Shown: positions 8,494 to 17,103 of the stretch, piece by piece
Numbering within the stretch: the stretch's first letter is position 1
Layout of the letters: each line of letters starts with the position of its first letter
Origin: an uncultured Lachnospiraceae bacterium
Lineage (GTDB): Bacteria > Bacillota > Clostridia > Lachnospirales > Lachnospiraceae
Assembly: GCA_910586955.1 (NCBI GenBank)
Contig: CAJUMM010000007.1
Coordinates: 1 to 56,571 of the forward strand
Length of the DNA: 56,571 nucleotides
Direction of reading: 5' to 3'
The notes under the pieces: generated by a model
The model's input: only the letters and a program-made list of their open reading frames with translations
What the model was told of the DNA's origin: nothing
Databases searched by the model: none
Program-made: the position numbers and the translations under genes

Positions 8494-9573
8494 TCAAAGT
8501 CCTGCCCAGGGCAGATCCTCCAGAGGATACGTCTCCTTGATATTGTCCCAGGTAATCGCCCCCATCTGGCAGGTATTCTTCTCCGGGATAGCCCCTTCCT
8601 CAAAGTACTGCTCAATCAGCTGGCAGCACTGTTCTCCATAGAGCTCCGTATAATTGGAAATAGTGGATACCCAGGACTGGTTTCCTTCCGATTCATACAT
8701 GGGCTCCACAAACTGGGAACCGCAGTTGGCGGAAAAGATCCGGATATCCCACTCCCGGCCCGCCGTAACAGCCGCCGCATAGGCCCCCTGGGCCGTGTTC
8801 TCGTTGATGGTGAAGACCGCAATCTTCTCTGCGTCCGGATGGGCCGTGAGGAAATCGTTCACTCTGGTCTGAGCCTTTGCCGTGTCGTTCTCCCCCTCCA
8901 GCTCCACAACCTCCTGGTAGGTAACGCCTGCATCGTCCAGGGCGTCCACACAGCTCCGCACCCTCTTCTGTACCTCATCCCCGGAAGCAATCTGGGTAAT
9001 CAGCAGCACATAGTCCAGGCTGCCCTCCATATTTTCCTTAATATATCCCGCTGCGAACTCTCCGTTATAATATCCCAGCTCCGCAGAGTCGATCCCAAAG
9101 AAGGGCGCTCCCGGAAGGGCGATATCTACCGCCAGCACCGGAATCCCGGCGTCATTGAAGATATCCATAATGGTCTGGCCAACAGACTGGTCCACGTTCA
9201 AATCCACTACAAAATCCACTCCCCGCAGGGCCAATGTTTCCGCATTGGAAACTGCCGTCTGGCCGTCGGAATTGTTGTCCGCATATTCCAGCTTCCAGCC
9301 CCGCTTCTCACAGGCCTCCTCAAAGCCCTGCTTCACCAGCTTTCCGAACACTCCCCGCTCATTGATATTGGCCAGGCCGATGGTCAGGCTGGAGAGATCC
9401 TTCGCCTCCCCGGCCGGCTCCTGTTCCTTTGGCGTCTCCGCCTCCGCCCCTGTTTCCGGAGCTGCCTCCGGCACATCCTCCGCCTCTTTTCCCGAACTGC
9501 AGCCTGCAAGAGTGAAGAGCAGTATCAGCGCCAGCATCATCGACAACATCTTTTTCATTTTTCTGTTTTTCAT
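8494..9573 (-). CDS. Sugar-binding lipoprotein of ABC importer (RbsB-like), AraC-linked operon
   Basis: This periplasmic-binding-protein-like lipoprotein captures sugar outside the cell and delivers it to the permease. It begins with a positively charged, hydrophobic signal peptide and a lipobox LAGC with the modified cysteine at residue 25, then an acidic, Ala/Glu/Pro-rich linker and a type I sugar-binding fold (TIGLANINERGVFG start, DFVVDLNVDQS region). The ATG overlaps the TGA of the mutarotase gene by four bases, so the two are translationally coupled. The pairing of the binding protein directly to a mutarotase hints at a reducing sugar whose anomer matters. Confidence 0.93.
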   Translation of the reverse strand: MKNRKMKKMLSMMLALILLFTLAGCSSGKEAEDVPEAAPETGAEAETPKEQEPAGEAKDLSSLTIGLANINERGVFGKLVKQGFEEACEKRGWKLEYADNNSDGQTAVSNAETLALRGVDFVVDLNVDQSVGQTIMDIFNDAGIPVLAVDIALPGAPFFGIDSAELGYYNGEFAAGYIKENMEGSLDYVLLITQIASGDEVQKRVRSCVDALDDAGVTYQEVVELEGENDTAKAQTRVNDFLTAHPDAEKIAVFTINENTAQGAYAAAVTAGREWDIRIFSANCGSQFVEPMYESEGNQSWVSTISNYTELYGEQCCQLIEQYFEEGAIPEKNTCQMGAITWDNIKETYPLEDLPWAGL

Positions 9574-9920
9574 ACCTTTCCTTCTCCTTTTTCCGTTTGT
9601 TCTTCTGTTTTGGCCTCCTCCAGGGAAAATACCTTTTCAAAGGGCGGCTCTCCCTGGTTCGTTTCCAGTTCCATGATATCTCTCATAAAATCCTGCCACT
9701 TTTTCATAACCGGCTCCGCCCTTTTCCGGGCCTCCGTGAACTCTTTGCTGTCGCATTCATAGTAGCCGATCAGTCGCTCCCCGTTGCTGAAAATACTATA
9801 GTTCCGGACACCCGCCCGGTGCAGGGCCTTCCGCATCTCCGGCCAGATTTCATCGTGCCGCTTTCTGTATTCCTCTATCTTTCCCGGATATACAAAGCCG
9901 GTCCACACCACCTTTTCCAT
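9570..9920 (-). CDS. L-rhamnose mutarotase family protein
   Basis: The 116-residue protein matches the RhaM family, small alpha/beta-barrel dimers that interconvert alpha and beta anomers of L-rhamnose and related 6-deoxyhexoses. Family landmarks seen are Tyr18 and His22 in YRKRH, the IWPEM motif at residues 25-29, YSIF at 41-44, and the C-terminal region with two Trp/Met-rich helices. A short acidic tail (EEAKTEEQTEKGEG) extends past the usual end. It lies 13 bases after the isomerase gene and overlaps the binding-protein gene. Because the adjacent isomerase is of the fucose/arabinose type, the true sugar could be rhamnose, fucose or a relative. Confidence 0.88.
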   Translation of the reverse strand: MEKVVWTGFVYPGKIEEYRKRHDEIWPEMRKALHRAGVRNYSIFSNGERLIGYYECDSKEFTEARKRAEPVMKKWQDFMRDIMELETNQGEPPFEKVFSLEEAKTEEQTEKGEGKV

Positions 9921-9933
9921 GCCTCACCTCCCG

Positions 9934-11382
9934 TCACCCGCGTATAATCTTATATTCGATATTCAAGACTTCCGCAATCTTGGCAATGGTATCTGCGTGA
10001 TGGCCGATTCCCAGGGCATAGTGATGGGTGGGACCCTCCATGACCCATTTTTTAATAAATTCCCTGGTCGTAGGCTCAAAAAAGCCTCTGGTATTCGTAT
10101 TTCCGGTAGGAGGTATGGGCCCCTTCCTGGAAAATCCCTCCCCAATGACAAAGCGGATTTTCCCGCCGTACCCTTGGGTAATGCCCAGCATGGTAATGGG
10201 GCCCTCTTTCAGCTTGAACTCTACGGAGGCTCCGCTTCCTGGCTTTCCATGATACTTTTTCAAACTCCGCAGCACAGGCTTTCCCTCCGCAATGGCAATG
10301 TGGTGGGGACCGTCATGTCCCACCATAATATAGTCCTCCTCAAAATCAAAGGGATGAAATTCTGCAAAGCTGCCCCCCATATCCAGCCGGTCCATAATAA
10401 ACATAGCGATGCAGGTTTTGATATCAAACTCCCCGCACATGGGAATCCCCTGGGCATTGAGAAGGGAATTGCCCACAATAAAGGAGCTTACAATCCGCTG
10501 GGTCTCCGACAGAGGCTGGCCGTTATAGTAGTAGGCCAGGCCGGTCAAATCGTACTCCTCCACAAATCTGTCCAGAGCCGCCGCCGTCCGGGCCGCCTGC
10601 TGCAAATCTTCCTCCGTCAGCTTCTTTGTCAGAGGATCCGATACCGGATCCGGCGTGTCAAAACACTCCAGAATCAGGCTGCGCTTCCCTTCCGCTTCCT
10701 CCTGGGGCACCTCCCGGAATATACGGCATACGTCGTCAATTTCCAAAAGGGGGATGTGAATCCCGAATACGGAAGATAGTTCCGCCGGATCCGCGTGCAT
10801 ATCATACATGGCCTCCAGCACGTGGCCCATCAGGCCGAACCTGGCCCCCTTCAGATCATGCAGGACTTTGGCAATCTCGCACCACTCCCGGATGCCTGCC
10901 TCTGCCTGTGGATCTCCCTCCAAAACACCGATAATAACATCCTGCACCTTCCTTCCCATCCGGATGGCCGTACAGGTAAATTCCGGTACGGAGCAGATAT
11001 TGTCATTTTCAAGCTGCTGCCTGGTGCTGGCCGATGCACAGTCCAGCCTCCTGAGGGGCTGCAGGGCCGTTAGGACCACGGGAACCTCCAAATCCCGTAT
11101 GATAGGCGCAAATACAGATGAAGTTGCATAGGTCAGCATATTACAGAACACCAGATCCAGAGATTCCGAGCGCATCTGCTCCAAAACCCCATAGGCAAGC
11201 TGGCTGGTGTCCACTATGCCGAAATCAACCACCTCCACTTCCTGGTCCAGGATTTTCTCCCGGAAAATACTGTGGTACTCCAGCAATTTTTCTTTTAATC
11301 CTGGGAATTGGCCCCAATATACCGGATGAGCGACGCCGAAAATCCCAATCTTTGCCATCCTTCTTTTTCTTCTTCCAATCAT
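9934..11382 (-). CDS. L-fucose/L-arabinose isomerase family protein
   Basis: This 482-residue protein belongs to the large fucose/arabinose isomerase-like group, which convert aldoses to ketoses with a divalent metal. Signs are the N-terminal Rossmann-like fold starting at KIGIFGVAHPVYWGQF, the CNMLTYATSS region, a conserved CGEFDIKT motif (metal-ligand region) and GHDGPHHIAIAEG toward the C-terminal domain. The 11382 start has AAGGAGG nine bases upstream; an internal ATG eight codons on lacks spacing. It is the first gene of the sugar operon and diverges from the AraC regulator. Exact substrate cannot be told; the operon lacks the kinase and aldolase that normally follow, so those may be encoded elsewhere. 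Confidence 0.85.
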   Translation of the reverse strand: MIGRRKRRMAKIGIFGVAHPVYWGQFPGLKEKLLEYHSIFREKILDQEVEVVDFGIVDTSQLAYGVLEQMRSESLDLVFCNMLTYATSSVFAPIIRDLEVPVVLTALQPLRRLDCASASTRQQLENDNICSVPEFTCTAIRMGRKVQDVIIGVLEGDPQAEAGIREWCEIAKVLHDLKGARFGLMGHVLEAMYDMHADPAELSSVFGIHIPLLEIDDVCRIFREVPQEEAEGKRSLILECFDTPDPVSDPLTKKLTEEDLQQAARTAAALDRFVEEYDLTGLAYYYNGQPLSETQRIVSSFIVGNSLLNAQGIPMCGEFDIKTCIAMFIMDRLDMGGSFAEFHPFDFEEDYIMVGHDGPHHIAIAEGKPVLRSLKKYHGKPGSGASVEFKLKEGPITMLGITQGYGGKIRFVIGEGFSRKGPIPPTGNTNTRGFFEPTTREFIKKWVMEGPTHHYALGIGHHADTIAKIAEVLNIEYKIIRG

Positions 11383-11444
11383 TCACCCATTCCTCCTTGG
11401 GTTGTATTTATCACAGAAGGTTTGTCTTCCCCCGGGTCACTTTG

Positions 11445-11472
11445 TTGACAATTCCTTTCTATCTGCTATTAT
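11445..11472 (+). promoter_or_regulatory. Promoter of the AraC-type regulator
   Basis: TTGACA at 11445-11450 and TATTAT at 11467-11472 are 16 bases apart, 75 bases before the regulator start. The TTGACA lies within the near-palindrome TTGTTGACAA in the 165-base divergent region shared with the isomerase operon. Confidence 0.6.
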
Positions 11473-11547
11473 AGTGATAACCCGGAAGAAATCCTAGGAA
11501 GAAAATGAAGTTGTATTAGTTGAAAATAAAGATCTTGGAGGCATCCC

Positions 11548-12444
11548 ATGAAACCTGTCCGCATCCGTTTTTCTGAAATCTTTCCCTATGTCCGCTATGT
11601 GCAGCGCTTTCTCGTATCCGACAATGCTTACCCCGTCTTTTTCCAAGCCTACGACAACCGGATCTTTTATGTGGCAAAAGGGAGTGGAACTGCATATTTT
11701 AAGGATCGCAGCTACCGCCTGTCCCAGGGCGATCTCATTGTATGGGCTGCCGGCGTTGAATACCGGATGATCAGCGACGACGGTTCCACTCTGGTGCTGC
11801 TGGGTTCCAACTTTGACTTCACACAGCAGAACCTGCATATCTCTTATCCCGTTCCCCCTGCATGGGAGACAGCTTTCGATCCTGCCCAGCTTTTAGACGC
11901 TGCGGTCTTCACAGATGATACACCTTTTGGGGACATTATCTATCTGAAAAATATGTTCCAGCTGGAAGGGGATTTTCTGGAAATGCTGCAGGAATATGAG
12001 GTGCAGAAATTATTTTATGCCGAACGGCTCAGCTCCATTCTCAAATCCATTCTCTGCCTGGTCTCCAGGAGGGCGGCTCTTAAAACTGCCCCGGACTCCA
12101 AGACGGACTCCGCCGATCGCATGGACGAGATTATCAACTTTATCCGGGCCCACTATACGGAAGCGCTGTCAAACGCAGATCTGGGCGCCCGGTTCAACTA
12201 CCATCCCAACTACTTAAACCAGCTGATGAAAATGTACACCGGGAAGTCCCTGCACCAGTATCTTATCTCCTACCGCATCTCCCGGGCAGTAGATCTTTTG
12301 AGCACTACGGACATGTCCGTATCGGATATTGCCCAGCAGGTGGGCTTTCAAGATCTATGCCATTTCGGGAAAATCTTTCACGCCAAGCTGGGAATCACCC
12401 CAAGCGCCATCCGGGATCCTTCTGTGAAATTTTCGGCCCGCTAA
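11548..12444 (+). CDS. AraC-family transcriptional regulator
   Basis: The 298-residue protein has an N-terminal cupin-like effector domain (about 1-160, with GTAYFKDRSYRL and LSQGDLIVW typical of the AraC arm/barrel) and a C-terminal AraC double helix-turn-helix from about residue 195, including the LNQLMKMYTGKSLHQYL stretch and the conserved second helix IAQQVGFQDLCHFGKIF. It is divergently placed 165 bases from the isomerase operon, so it most likely activates that operon when sugar binds. ATG 11548 has GGAGG six bases upstream. No terminator is evident before pyrG. Confidence 0.92.
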   Translation: MKPVRIRFSEIFPYVRYVQRFLVSDNAYPVFFQAYDNRIFYVAKGSGTAYFKDRSYRLSQGDLIVWAAGVEYRMISDDGSTLVLLGSNFDFTQQNLHISYPVPPAWETAFDPAQLLDAAVFTDDTPFGDIIYLKNMFQLEGDFLEMLQEYEVQKLFYAERLSSILKSILCLVSRRAALKTAPDSKTDSADRMDEIINFIRAHYTEALSNADLGARFNYHPNYLNQLMKMYTGKSLHQYLISYRISRAVDLLSTTDMSVSDIAQQVGFQDLCHFGKIFHAKLGITPSAIRDPSVKFSAR

Positions 12445-12487
12445 AGGAAAATACCTAAAATTTACGGCTGTTTTTCCCTCCATTGTA

Positions 12488-12516
12488 TGGATTTTTTCAG
12501 GCCCGGAGGGTATAAT
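12488..12516 (+). promoter_or_regulatory. Possible pyrG promoter
   Basis: A perfect TATAAT at 12511-12516 lies 28 bases before the pyrG ATG. The best -35 at 17-base spacing, TGGATT, is weak. Confidence 0.45.
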
Positions 12517-12544
12517 TTTTATCATTATGAGAGGGGGAACACCT

Positions 12545-14176
12545 ATGCCCGTAAAATACGTCTTCGTCACAGGAGGAGTGGTATCCGGCCTTGGAAAAGG
12601 CATCACCGCAGCTTCCCTGGGCCGCCTTTTAAAAGCCCGGGGGTACAAAGTAACCATGCAGAAATTTGATCCCTATATCAACATTGACCCCGGAACCATG
12701 AATCCGGTCCAGCACGGGGAGGTCTTCGTCACGGACGACGGTGCGGAGACGGACCTGGATCTGGGCCACTACGAGCGCTTTATCGACGAGTCCCTGACGA
12801 AAAACTCCAATGTGACCACAGGAAAAATCTACTGGTCCGTCCTCCACAAGGAGCGCCGGGGTGACTACGGGGGCGGAACCGTCCAGGTCATTCCCCATAT
12901 CACCGACGAGATCAAGAGCCGTTTCTACCGGAACCCGGATGCGGAGGAAATCCACGTAGCCCTGATTGAGGTGGGCGGCACGGTGGGCGACATTGAGAGC
13001 CAGCCCTTCCTGGAGGCCATCCGCCAATTCCAGCACGACGTGGGCCATGAGAATGCCATTTTGATTCACGTGACCCTGATCCCCTACATCAAAGCCTCCG
13101 GGGAACTGAAGACCAAGCCCACCCAGGCCTCTGTCAAAGATCTCCAGGGCATGGGCATCCGTCCCGATATCATTGTCTGCCGCAGCGAATATCCCCTGGA
13201 TCAGAGCCTGAAAGATAAAATTGCCCTTTTCTGCAATGTGCCCAGCACTCATGTGCTGCAGAATCTGGACGTGGAATATCTCTATGAGGCGCCTCTGGCC
13301 ATGGAGGAGGAGCATCTGGCCCAGGTGGCCTGCCAATGCCTGCATCTACCCTGTCCCCAGCCGTATCTGACGGACTGGAGGGAGATGGTGGAAGCCCTGC
13401 GCCACCCCACCGGCAAAGTGCGCATAGCCCTGGTGGGAAAATACATCCAGCTCCACGACGCCTATATCAGTGTGGTGGAGGCCTTGAAGCACGGCGGAAT
13501 CGCCAGCCGGGCCGTGGTCCACATCCAATGGGTGGACGCGGAGCTTGTGACGGATGAAAATGCCAAGGATTTCCTGAAAGATGCAGACGGCATCCTGGTA
13601 CCCGGAGGTTTCGGAGACCGGGGCATTGAGGGAAAGATAAGCGCCATCCGCTATGCCAGGGAGCACAGGATCCCCTTCCTGGGCCTGTGTCTGGGAATGC
13701 AGATGGCCATTGTAGAATTTGCAAGACATGTGATGGGCTATACAGACGCCCACAGTGCGGAGTTCAGCCCGGATACCGGGCATCCCATGATCCACCTGAT
13801 GCCGGAACAGAACGGGGTGAAAGATATCGGCGGCACCCTAAGGCTTGGCGCTTACCCCTGCGTCCTTGACAAATCCGCGAAAGCGTACCGCCTCTATGGC
13901 CAGGAGGTTATTCAGGAACGCCACCGCCACCGCTACGAAGTGAATAATGATTACCGGGAAGCCCTTACACAGGCAGGCATGACCCTCTCCGGCCTCTCCC
14001 CGGACGGACACATCGTAGAGATGATCGAACTGCCGGAGCACCCCTTCTTCCTGGCTACCCAAGGACATCCGGAGCTGAAATCACGGCCCAACCGGCCGCA
14101 TCCTTTGTTCCGGGGATTTGTAGCGGCGGCCCTGGAGAGGAGCAAGACCGCCGGGGAGAAGGGCAGTCCCTGTTAA
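12545..14176 (+). CDS. pyrG: CTP synthase
   Basis: CTP synthase makes CTP from UTP, ATP and glutamine, the last step of pyrimidine nucleotide synthesis. The N-terminal amidoligase has SGLGKGIT near residue 13 and the CTP/UTP-binding region (DPYINIDPGTMNP, HYERF). The C-terminal glutamine amidotransferase has the nucleophile Cys near residue 381 in GLCLGMQ and the GFGDRG oxyanion motif. I chose ATG 12545 (543 residues, MPVKYVFVTGG), preceded by GAGAGGGGG, over an in-frame ATG six codons earlier. It stands alone and ends at a strong hairpin shared with the opposing MBL gene. Confidence 0.97.
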   Translation: MPVKYVFVTGGVVSGLGKGITAASLGRLLKARGYKVTMQKFDPYINIDPGTMNPVQHGEVFVTDDGAETDLDLGHYERFIDESLTKNSNVTTGKIYWSVLHKERRGDYGGGTVQVIPHITDEIKSRFYRNPDAEEIHVALIEVGGTVGDIESQPFLEAIRQFQHDVGHENAILIHVTLIPYIKASGELKTKPTQASVKDLQGMGIRPDIIVCRSEYPLDQSLKDKIALFCNVPSTHVLQNLDVEYLYEAPLAMEEEHLAQVACQCLHLPCPQPYLTDWREMVEALRHPTGKVRIALVGKYIQLHDAYISVVEALKHGGIASRAVVHIQWVDAELVTDENAKDFLKDADGILVPGGFGDRGIEGKISAIRYAREHRIPFLGLCLGMQMAIVEFARHVMGYTDAHSAEFSPDTGHPMIHLMPEQNGVKDIGGTLRLGAYPCVLDKSAKAYRLYGQEVIQERHRHRYEVNNDYREALTQAGMTLSGLSPDGHIVEMIELPEHPFFLATQGHPELKSRPNRPHPLFRGFVAAALERSKTAGEKGSPC

Positions 14177-14183
14177 AAGCAAT

Positions 14184-14233
14184 AAAAAGGTGATAAAACA
14201 GCAGCCGGAGGGCCTTTGTTTTATCACCTTTTT
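14184..14233. terminator. Bidirectional terminator between pyrG and the MBL hydrolase gene
   Basis: AAAAAGGTGATAAAACA at 14184-14200 pairs perfectly over 17 bases with its complement at 14217-14233, with A and T runs on the two sides. It serves pyrG on the plus strand and the IclR-linked transport operon on the minus strand. Confidence 0.88.
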
Positions 14234-14238
14234 CATTT

Positions 14239-14967
14239 TTAACGCATGGTGGTGTAGGCTTTCTTGGCCGCAATCCGCAGCACTTTCGTCCCGTCACGCA
14301 CCACCAGGGTTCCGTGTCCGGGAAGTACCATATCCGTGTCCAGCTGGGCCAGCTTTACCATACTCTCCACAAACATCTGCCGGTCAAATTTGGGATCCCC
14401 CCGCCACTCGGGAATAATGTCTTCGCAGAAAATACCCGCCGGACGGATAACGTCCCCCACAAACAGCATGGTCTTTCCCTCAAATGTCACCTGGATGGCC
14501 ATGCTTCCCATAGAATGCCCGGGAATGAGGATAAATTTAAACGTCAGTCCGTGAATCTCCATCTCCTGATCGTGATCGATGGCAACATCCGGCGTAAATG
14601 CCGGGAAGAGATGGTAGGTGGTCTCCTCCACCCTGGTGTCCCGGAACATGTTAAACCCTCCGGCCTTGCAGAGGTAATCCACGTCCCCTGCCCCCACAAT
14701 GATTTTGGCGCCGCGATCCTGATAGTATTTTGCATTTCCGCAGTGGTCTACGTGGGCATGGGTAACCAGCACATGTGTAACCGGATCCGTAATCCCATAA
14801 TAGTCCAAGGTCTCATTGATAATTTCCAGTCCGCTGTCCGGAAGCCCGCAGTCAATCAGAATCAAGCCCTCTTCCCTCCGGATGGCGTATACGTTTCCCA
14901 AGGGCCCGTATTCCCCCCCACTGTAATTCGTTCCGCTTAAAACATAAGTGTGATCCGTCACCCTCAT
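14239..14967 (-). CDS. MBL-fold metallo-hydrolase at the end of a sugar transport operon
   Basis: The 242-residue protein has the metallo-beta-lactamase fold: His70, His72, Asp74 and His75 in THAHVDH, a further His in IPGHSMGS near 148, a metal-bridging Asp in FVGDV near 170 and PGHGT near 216. These give a complete dinuclear metal site, so it should be an active hydrolase of an ester, lactone or thioester. It has no signal peptide and acts in the cytoplasm. It begins 24 bases after the binding-protein gene and is the last gene of the ATPase-permease-binding protein operon. By position it may open a sugar lactone or related product of the imported compound; the substrate is not determinable. 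Confidence 0.9.
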   Translation of the reverse strand: MRVTDHTYVLSGTNYSGGEYGPLGNVYAIRREEGLILIDCGLPDSGLEIINETLDYYGITDPVTHVLVTHAHVDHCGNAKYYQDRGAKIIVGAGDVDYLCKAGGFNMFRDTRVEETTYHLFPAFTPDVAIDHDQEMEIHGLTFKFILIPGHSMGSMAIQVTFEGKTMLFVGDVIRPAGIFCEDIIPEWRGDPKFDRQMFVESMVKLAQLDTDMVLPGHGTLVVRDGTKVLRIAAKKAYTTMR

Positions 14968-14991
14968 TTTCTTTGCTTCCTTTCCTGGGCC

Positions 14992-16062
14992 TTAAAACTG
15001 TTTTACCCAATACCAGTCTTCCTCGTCCACACCGAAAAGAATGTGATCCGCCTCATCCAAGTTCTCCTTGGTAATAATAGTACTCTGCTCAATAATGGTA
15101 TCGGGAATATCCTCTCCCTTCAGGGCGCGGTATATCATATCCACGGCGCAATACCCCTGAAGGAAGGGCGGCGTTGCGTTGGAAACCGCCATTTCCCCCG
15201 CTTCAATAGCCTTAATGGCGTCTGCCGTTCCGTCATTTCCCATTACAAAGATTTCTTCCATTCTCCCCTCTGCTTTGATGGCCTGGATTGCCCCCAGGGC
15301 CATCTCATCGTTGGAAGCATACACGGCGTCAATCACATCAAAGGACTGGAGGAAATTCTCCATGGCATCCATAGCTTTAGCCCGGTCAAATTCCGCCGGC
15401 TGGGAGGCCAGAAGCTCCATATCCGGATACTCTGCAATGGCGTCCTGGAAGCCCTGTGATTTCTCACGGCTGCTCTGTTGTCCTGCAACTCCCGAAAGCT
15501 CGCACACCTTTCCTTTTCCCCCAAGGGCCTCCGCAATATACTTTCCTGCGCTGTAGCCGTCCTGGTAATTGTCCCAGGTTACGGCACAGGTCACTTTGCC
15601 CCCGGTAGGCTTTTCAGCGGTTGTCACCACCGGGATTCCCGCCTCATTCAGTGCCTCAATCCCCGTCACAATTCCCGTGGTATCCACGGCGTGAACAATC
15701 ATGCCGTCTACGTTCTGGGTAATATAGTCCTCAATCTGCTCAATCTGCTGGTTTACGGCATTGTCCGCTCCGGTGGTAAGAAGCTCAATGCCTCTCTCAT
15801 CGGCGGCTTTCTGGGCACCGGCAATCTGATCTACGAAAAACGGATTGTTCATGGTCGGAACCGTAAAGGCCACCGTATAACCGCTGCCTGCAGGTTTTTC
15901 CGTTTCTTCCTGTGATTCTTCTCCTTGTGTTTCCTCCTGCGTCTCTGCAGGAGTGCCGGAATTTTCCGCCGGCTCCGGTTCCTTCCCCGGCGCCTTGGAA
16001 CACCCTGCCAATGTGCCGCCCAACAAGGTTGCTGCCGCCAATACTGCCAATAACTTTTTCAT
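14992..16062 (-). CDS. Sugar-binding lipoprotein of ABC importer (RbsB-like), IclR-linked operon
   Basis: The 356-residue protein has a short signal peptide with lipobox LAGC (Cys21), then a long Glu/Gln/Thr-rich low-complexity linker to about residue 60, then a type I sugar-binding domain (VAFTVPTMNNPFF; the NVDGMIVHAVDT region; NDEMALGAIQAI near 245). These are hallmarks of the ribose/galactose family. It should bind a sugar or sugar-like solute at the cell surface. It follows the permease by 81 bases, a wider gap than elsewhere in the operon, and precedes the MBL hydrolase. Confidence 0.93.
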   Translation of the reverse strand: MKKLLAVLAAATLLGGTLAGCSKAPGKEPEPAENSGTPAETQEETQGEESQEETEKPAGSGYTVAFTVPTMNNPFFVDQIAGAQKAADERGIELLTTGADNAVNQQIEQIEDYITQNVDGMIVHAVDTTGIVTGIEALNEAGIPVVTTAEKPTGGKVTCAVTWDNYQDGYSAGKYIAEALGGKGKVCELSGVAGQQSSREKSQGFQDAIAEYPDMELLASQPAEFDRAKAMDAMENFLQSFDVIDAVYASNDEMALGAIQAIKAEGRMEEIFVMGNDGTADAIKAIEAGEMAVSNATPPFLQGYCAVDMIYRALKGEDIPDTIIEQSTIITKENLDEADHILFGVDEEDWYWVKQF

Positions 16063-16143
16063 CTTCTTCTCCTTTCGTGAAAAAATGTAATGTTTCTATG
16101 AATAAACGGTACTCTCTTTCATAGGAGTAATCCCGCTTATTTT

Positions 16144-17103
16144 CTAAGAATCGCTGCGAACCCGGGTCTGGATAAACCAGTCAAAGAGAACCGCAATCAG
16201 TACCACCACCCCTGTGGCAATGCTCTGGTAATTGGTATTGACATTTAAGAGATTCAGGGCGTTGTTCAGAATACCGATAATCACCGCCCCGATCATGGTT
16301 CCCCAGATTCCTCCCTGTCCCCCTGCCAGGCTGGCTCCTCCTATGACAGCAGCGGTAATGGCGTCCATCTCAAACCCGTCTCCCAGGCCCGGTACCCCGG
16401 AGGAAAGCCGGGATGTGTAGAGTACGCCGGTAAACGCAGCCAGCAGGCCGGAAATCACATAGACTGCAAGCTTAACCCCCTTTACGGAAATGCCTGCCAG
16501 GGCGGCGGAGCGCTCATTCCCTCCGATGGCATAGACATAGCGGCCGAACTTGGTCCTTTTCATCACATATGCCGCTGCCAGAAAAACAGCCAGCATAATG
16601 AAGATGGGCGTAGGAACAGAATAGAAGCTTGACTGTCCCAGGGTCTTAAAGGCCTCATTGGAAAGAGGGATGGGACTTGCATTTGTAAACACCAGCGTCA
16701 TCCCCTTGGTCACGGACAAGGAGGACAAGGTGATAATAAAAGGTGCGATATTGGTGCGGGAAATGAGGATACCGTTAAAAATCCCCACCCCAATTCCAAT
16801 CGCCAGCGCTGCCAGAATAGCCGGAAGAATCTGCCCGCTGCCTGCTATAATCTTTGCACATATACATCCTGCCAGTGCAACCGTACCTCCCACCGAGAGA
16901 TCAATCCCTCCGGAAATAATTACCATAGTCATAGCCACACTGATAATGGCGTTAAAGGATAGCTGTCTTCCTACGTTGGTCAGATTTTTAAAGGTTAAAA
17001 AGCGGTCTGTCAGCAAAGACATGGCAATGACAAATAAAATCAAAATCGCCAATGTAGCATATTTGCGTGCAACCAGCCAAAATTTTCTCTTATCCACGTT
17101 CAT
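16144..17103 (-). CDS. Sugar ABC transporter permease (RbsC type), IclR-linked operon
   Basis: The 319-residue membrane protein has the ribose-permease pattern: about ten helices, the SGGIDLSVGGTVAL motif near residue 72 and AAVIGGASLAGGQG near residue 260, the coupling-loop region. ATG 17103 was chosen because it has an AGGGGGA site; the longer frame to 17118 would start at TTG. The start lies inside the end of the ATPase gene (14-base overlap), implying translational coupling. Confidence 0.93.
   Translation of the reverse strand: MNVDKRKFWLVARKYATLAILILFVIAMSLLTDRFLTFKNLTNVGRQLSFNAIISVAMTMVIISGGIDLSVGGTVALAGCICAKIIAGSGQILPAILAALAIGIGVGIFNGILISRTNIAPFIITLSSLSVTKGMTLVFTNASPIPLSNEAFKTLGQSSFYSVPTPIFIMLAVFLAAAYVMKRTKFGRYVYAIGGNERSAALAGISVKGVKLAVYVISGLLAAFTGVLYTSRLSSGVPGLGDGFEMDAITAAVIGGASLAGGQGGIWGTMIGAVIIGILNNALNLLNVNTNYQSIATGVVVLIAVLFDWFIQTRVRSDS

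Noticed and set aside
12445..12544. Reiterative-transcription control of pyrG as in Bacillus
   Set aside because: No run of G follows the likely start site of the TATAAT at 12511 and no leader terminator is present.
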